DNA of 64,000 bases from Marinirhabdus sp963799365. Lineage in GTDB: Bacteria; Bacteroidota; Bacteroidia; Flavobacteriales; Flavobacteriaceae. Position numbers and translations under genes: made by a program. Below, one piece after another: positions 60,303 through 64,000 of this stretch; position 1 is the first letter of the stretch; the number at the start of each line of letters is the position of its first letter. The stretch is from positions 186,001 through 250,000 of the forward strand of contig CAWCWV010000015.1 of NCBI GenBank assembly GCA_963799365.1, given 5' to 3'. The notes beneath the pieces are model-generated. The model did not search any database. It was not told the DNA's origin and saw only the letters and a program-made list of their open reading frames with translations.

Positions 60303-62195
60303 TTATTTTCGAATAGGCAACCTAATTTGTGAAGGATATTTATTGGAGTGATGCACTTTGTTTTGAGCAACTACTGCTTCAGATTCATCATAATTATTAC
60401 CCCCTGTATTAAGATTTCTAGCAAAACGAGGGAAATTACTGCTGGAGATTTCAATTCTAATGCGATGGCCTTTTTCAAAATAGTTACTTGTAGCCATAGG
60501 CGTTAACGCTAATGGATACACTTTGCCTTTCTCCATAAATACTTCTTTATCGTAGCCTTCTCTGTAGCGTACCCGTTGTATCGTTTCGTCCAGATTGTAG
60601 GCGGTTCCGTCTGGGTATACATCTATCAGTTTAATGGTGAAATCTGTGTCTTTTGCATTGGAAGATACATACAACATGGTTTCAATGAAGCCACTTACCT
60701 CCACTCCTTCTTTTAAAACTTCTGTGGTATATACCAGAATATCGTCACGTTCTTCCATTTTTTGCTGATCGAAAGCTCCCCCTTGAACTGCATTGCCTGT
60801 ACAACATACATTTCCGCCTAAAGATGTCACTGGATTCATGGGATCGTACAAGAAAGAATCTGCCTTGTCTTTACCTGCTTTTTTTGTACTTAGCTTTCCT
60901 GTACCTGCTGAAGAATTTGCATTTCCGTCACTGTTCAGATAATAGGTGGTTAATTTTGAAACGGCAGGGGGCCATTGCGTTGCTGCCTGCCATTTGTTAC
61001 TTCCCATCGTATAATATTGTACCCTTGGTGTTTTCTCTTTAAAATCGTTTTTTTCATCCTTCAACCAATAATCCCACCAACTGTAAATTTGTTCTTCATA
61101 ATTATGGCGCGCATCTCCTACACTTCGCTCTCCAACGACTGTGTTTTCTGTAGCACGTGTATAGCCACAATGTAATGTAGGTGCAATAACCAAGTATTGA
61201 TTGTCTCTAATTTCAGCATTTTTAGCGTTGTTGCGTACGTGATTGAATAAAGTAAGATTAGGAGTAATAGAGACATCGTACCAGGAGGCAAACCAAAAAC
61301 TAGGCACTCCTATTTCCATATCGTCATGATACAAACCCCCATCAAACCAGGCTGGATCGTTGGGTTTACGACGTACCATTTTATCAAATATCTCGTGCTT
61401 TCCATTTATATTTTTCAATATGTCTTCTATGGGAAGATGTTGTAAGGCTTCGGCCATATCTATTGGCGGATTTTCCGGGGCAAGATCATAAAAACGGGAG
61501 ATTCTAATAAGGTCTTCCTGGGAGGCACCTTCGGGAATTCTGGGTTTAAATGTGTCATGTTCTACACCGTAGAGCCATGAAAAGAATAATAATTGTTCTA
61601 CACCCCCTCGATACCAGTTTCCTTGTTCCATAATGTCACCCACGCGCCCTACCCCGGCTCCAAAACCTTGTGGAACCATGGCGGCATGAGATGGATGGTC
61701 TAGTGCTGCAACGGCCATTTGCCATTCGGCAGTTGAAGAACATCCATAGGTGCCGATTTTCCCGTTGGACCATGGTTGGTCTTTCATCCATGAAAACGCA
61801 TCGTAGCCATCAGTTAATGGCACGCCTAATATATCCCAGCTACCTTCAGAATAATAGCGTCCCCGCTCATTTTGTACCACATACGCATAACCTCTTTTTA
61901 CGACTTCATATGCCTGCTCTGCGGTGCGTGTGCGTTGTTCGCCATCACCCCAGGAATTAAAATTATAGGGTGTTCGTGAAAAAATAATTGGAACTTTTTC
62001 CGTTCCTTTTGGTCTGTAAATATCTGTTGCCAATCGGATTCCGTCTCGCATAGGCATCATTACCTTCTGATCTACAATTGCGATCTTTTCCAGTTTAGCG
62101 TAAATATCTTCTTGTGATGTCTCTGTTATTTGCGCGGTGAAGTTTTGAAAAAAGAGAAGGAATAAAAATAAAGGAAGAGTCTGAAAACGTTTCAT
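60303..62195 (-). CDS. Secreted CocE/NonD-family hydrolase (X-Pro dipeptidyl-peptidase S15-like)
   Basis: 630 residues. Signal peptide cleaved after FTAQ near residue 22. The alpha/beta-hydrolase part has PMRDGIRLATDIYRP near 48, oxyanion segment IIFSRTPYN, nucleophile Ser in GTYGCSSTAEWQMA near 148, and a His-rich HCGYTRA near 340. The C-terminal jelly roll (about 470-630: IETMLYVSSNAKDTDFTIKLIDVYPDG, IRIEISSSNFPRFARN) closes the CocE/GCA fold. Expected acyl- or peptide-ester hydrolase in the periplasm; substrate unknown. Confidence 0.9.
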   Translation of the reverse strand: MKRFQTLPLFLFLLFFQNFTAQITETSQEDIYAKLEKIAIVDQKVMMPMRDGIRLATDIYRPKGTEKVPIIFSRTPYNFNSWGDGEQRTRTAEQAYEVVKRGYAYVVQNERGRYYSEGSWDILGVPLTDGYDAFSWMKDQPWSNGKIGTYGCSSTAEWQMAVAALDHPSHAAMVPQGFGAGVGRVGDIMEQGNWYRGGVEQLLFFSWLYGVEHDTFKPRIPEGASQEDLIRISRFYDLAPENPPIDMAEALQHLPIEDILKNINGKHEIFDKMVRRKPNDPAWFDGGLYHDDMEIGVPSFWFASWYDVSITPNLTLFNHVRNNAKNAEIRDNQYLVIAPTLHCGYTRATENTVVGERSVGDARHNYEEQIYSWWDYWLKDEKNDFKEKTPRVQYYTMGSNKWQAATQWPPAVSKLTTYYLNSDGNANSSAGTGKLSTKKAGKDKADSFLYDPMNPVTSLGGNVCCTGNAVQGGAFDQQKMEERDDILVYTTEVLKEGVEVSGFIETMLYVSSNAKDTDFTIKLIDVYPDGTAYNLDETIQRVRYREGYDKEVFMEKGKVYPLALTPMATSNYFEKGHRIRIEISSSNFPRFARNLNTGGNNYDESEAVVAQNKVHHSNKYPSQIRLPIRK

Positions 62196-62290
62196 AAGAA
62201 AAGAGTTAGGTTAATGACATTATAAAGTTACTGAAAATAGATGAGGAAAATTGATCGGTTTCAGATTGAGACAAAAAATTCAACTTTAAA

Positions 62291-63853
62291 CTACCAATCA
62301 ATTGGAAAATAATCCTTTAAAAATTTTCCAGACCAGTGCTTACCTGAATTAATTCCATCAATTAAAGGATCCATGACACGTGCAGCGCCATCTACAATAT
62401 CCAAGGGTGGCTGGAAGTCGTGAATTTCGGTTTTCTTTTTCGAGAGAGCTGCCGGATCTTCATCTGTTACCCATCCTGTATCCACCGCATTCATATAAAT
62501 TCCAGACTTCGCAAAAGTTGCGGCGCTAGTGTGCGTAAGCATATTTAAGGCTGCTTTTGCCATATTGGTGTGTGGATGTCTGTCCTCCTTTTTAAAACGA
62601 TGAAACTTCCCTTCCATGGCAGATACATTGATAATATGTTTCTTTCCAGTGTTCTCCTTCATCATAAGATGTGACAATCTATTGCATAAAACAAAGGGCG
62701 CTACTGCATTCACCAATTGGACCTCTACCATTTCAGTGGTTTCTATTTCGCCTAATTTTAAACGCCAGCTGTTCGTCTTCCGCAGATCTACCTGTTGTAA
62801 ATCGGCATCTAGTTTTCCTTCTGGAAATGCTTCGGCAGTTTGTAAGGAATTGTCGAAACTATAAGGAATTTGGGATAAGGCAGCCGAATTACGTAAGCCT
62901 ATCCCAGGTTCAGGACCGTGCCAGGTAACAGGAAGGATATTATTTTTACTGTTTTTTGAAGTGCTCACACTTAAATCTGAAAGTTCTTGTAAGCAGTTAA
63001 CATGCGCTTTCAGTAATGCTTGGGCTTGTTCTGGAAGTTGGTCTACAGGCAATTTTTCTTTTTCCATTAAATGAAAATAGAAACCGGAAGGTCTTCGCAC
63101 GGTTTGTGCTGCGTTATTTATTAAAATATCCAAGCGGTCGTATTGCTGCTCAATATAATTACAGAAAATTTCTACACTTGGAATGTGTCGCAAGTCGAGC
63201 CCGTGAATGTGCAAACGGTCATTCCATTGCGAATAGTCCTCTTCCTTTGAAAATCGAATAGCAGCATCTGCAGGAAAACGTGTAGTCGCAATAACTGTAG
63301 CTCCAGCTCGTAGTAACATTAAGGTGATATGATATCCTATTTTTAATCTGGACCCAGTGATCACCGCTACCTGGTGTGTTAAGTCTGTTGTTTGAAAACG
63401 TTTTGCATAGTTGAGATCCCCACATTTGGTACACATTGCGTCATAAAAGTGATGCAATTTTGTGTAGACAGTTTTACAGACATAGCAGTTTCTAGGAGAT
63501 GCTAACTCTGGTGTTTCCGCATTGAGAGCTGCGGCAGTTAGTAATTTTGGTGCTATAAATAAGGTAGCTTCACGGGCAGCTCTAATGCCGGTGGTTTTTC
63601 TTGCGTGCTTGTCCTTGGCGATCATTTTACGCTTTGCTGCTTTTTTTGCATCTTTTCTTCGGCGTTTATGCTCTTCCCTATTAGGTCTTGAAAGCATTCC
63701 AGACACTTTTAACAATGCGGTTCTCTTTTCTTCTGAAAGTTCAAAAAGCTGATTGGTATCTGTAACCAATTGTTCTAATATGGAAATACACGCATCTATT
63801 TCCTCAGGGGAGATGACTCTTGGCGACTCAGTTTTGGATTGATCTTCCATCAT
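62291..63853 (-). CDS. SDR-family protein with zinc ribbon and altered active site
   Basis: 520 residues, twice the usual SDR length. A charged N-terminal helical part (about 1-110), a zinc ribbon C-x2-C-x14-C-x2-C near 123-144, then the SDR core: VAVITGSRLKIGYHI near 168, ILINNAAQTVRR near 245, catalytic-site Ser in IINVSAMEGKF near 425 and HTNMAKAALNM. In that last segment the residue four before Lys is Thr instead of Tyr, so the usual Tyr-x3-Lys acid/base is gone. A long insertion (about 262-390) separates the halves. It may be a binding or sensor protein. Promoter candidate at 63902. Confidence 0.8.
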   Translation of the reverse strand: MMEDQSKTESPRVISPEEIDACISILEQLVTDTNQLFELSEEKRTALLKVSGMLSRPNREEHKRRRKDAKKAAKRKMIAKDKHARKTTGIRAAREATLFIAPKLLTAAALNAETPELASPRNCYVCKTVYTKLHHFYDAMCTKCGDLNYAKRFQTTDLTHQVAVITGSRLKIGYHITLMLLRAGATVIATTRFPADAAIRFSKEEDYSQWNDRLHIHGLDLRHIPSVEIFCNYIEQQYDRLDILINNAAQTVRRPSGFYFHLMEKEKLPVDQLPEQAQALLKAHVNCLQELSDLSVSTSKNSKNNILPVTWHGPEPGIGLRNSAALSQIPYSFDNSLQTAEAFPEGKLDADLQQVDLRKTNSWRLKLGEIETTEMVEVQLVNAVAPFVLCNRLSHLMMKENTGKKHIINVSAMEGKFHRFKKEDRHPHTNMAKAALNMLTHTSAATFAKSGIYMNAVDTGWVTDEDPAALSKKKTEIHDFQPPLDIVDGAARVMDPLIDGINSGKHWSGKFLKDYFPIDW

Positions 63854-63901
63854 ATAGCTATCAGCTTTTATAGAAAACTATTTGATATAAAATAATTTTG
63901 G

Positions 63902-63909
63902 CAAAGGTA
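63902..63909 (-). promoter_or_regulatory. -7 element TACCTTTG upstream of the zinc-ribbon SDR gene
   Basis: TAnnTTTG match on the minus strand, 48 bases before the start codon. The remaining DNA to the window end (to 64000) holds no gene. Confidence 0.5.
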
Positions 63910-64000
63910 CTAAACCCCTATTCAGAAGCTATTGTGTTCAGAGTGATTTTACAATATTTTAAGCGTTTAAAAGTGATTTTAATTCATTAAGTGGCAAAAT

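Overview
The window is chromosomal DNA of a marine-type member of the Bacteroidota, most likely family Flavobacteriaceae. The evidence is the gene families themselves. There are two secreted proteins with type IX secretion (T9SS) C-terminal sorting domains, bacillithiol biosynthesis (bshA), a fused alpha/beta E1 2-oxoacid dehydrogenase, flavobacterial small families (a Lacal_2735-type protein), many Bacteroidota-style lipoproteins, and AT-rich intergenic DNA with TAnnTTTG -7 promoter elements. I see no rRNA, tRNA, CRISPR array, insertion sequence or prophage. Most genes are single or in short operons.

Layout. 1-8.4 kb: 3' part of a GH3 hexosaminidase/serine hydrolase fusion overlapping bshA and a lipoprotein, an outer-membrane barrel, a large FAD/4Fe-4S D-lactate-type dehydrogenase, and an LpxH-like phosphohydrolase. 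8.5-12.1 kb: aroC, a dicarboxylate/glutamate symporter, and a secreted lamin-tail-like protein. 12.1-15.4 kb: a three-gene cassette of glutathione-synthetase-like ATP-grasp ligase, N-formylglutamate amidohydrolase-like enzyme and DUF1704 metallopeptidase. 15.5-20.5 kb: a T9SS beta-propeller protein and a two-component system. 20.6-31.2 kb: a DCC thiol oxidoreductase, mutS2, ung, a CotH lipoprotein, a signal-less periplasmic-binding-fold protein beside a nucleoside phosphorylase, a SUI1/YciH factor, a 2OG-Fe(II) oxygenase and the E1 fusion. 31.3-32.7 kb: a small envelope operon (DUF1328, lipocalin, OmpA).

32.8-39 kb: a type III polyketide synthase cluster with FAD hydroxylase, methyltransferase, type III PKS, FabL/FabI-like reductase, dehydratase, ketosynthase and acyl carrier protein. 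The set resembles a phenolic-lipid (alkylresorcinol or alkylquinone) pathway with its own acyl-chain machinery. It carries three anomalies: the PKS and ketosynthase genes have no ATG, GTG or TTG start where homology demands one, and the carrier-protein gene has a one-base frameshift.

39-46.6 kb: an RlmI-like methyltransferase, ribosome hibernation factor with a cysteine-less ArsC-like partner, TerC, and what looks like an electrophile/redox stress group (nitroreductase, two paralogous micro-proteins, an old yellow enzyme, an aldehyde dehydrogenase). 46.6-64 kb: M28 peptidase, a second T9SS protein, MFS exporter, a frameshifted DUF6090 gene, two tail-to-tail DoxX proteins, a CDP-alcohol phosphatidyltransferase, a TPR/adenylate cyclase, a helicase-like protein with only the first RecA domain, thiE, a vanadium-haloperoxidase-like lipoprotein, a CocE-type hydrolase, and an SDR with a zinc-ribbon insert and a missing catalytic tyrosine.

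The regions most worth follow-up are the ATP-grasp/amidohydrolase/DUF1704 cassette and the type III PKS cluster.
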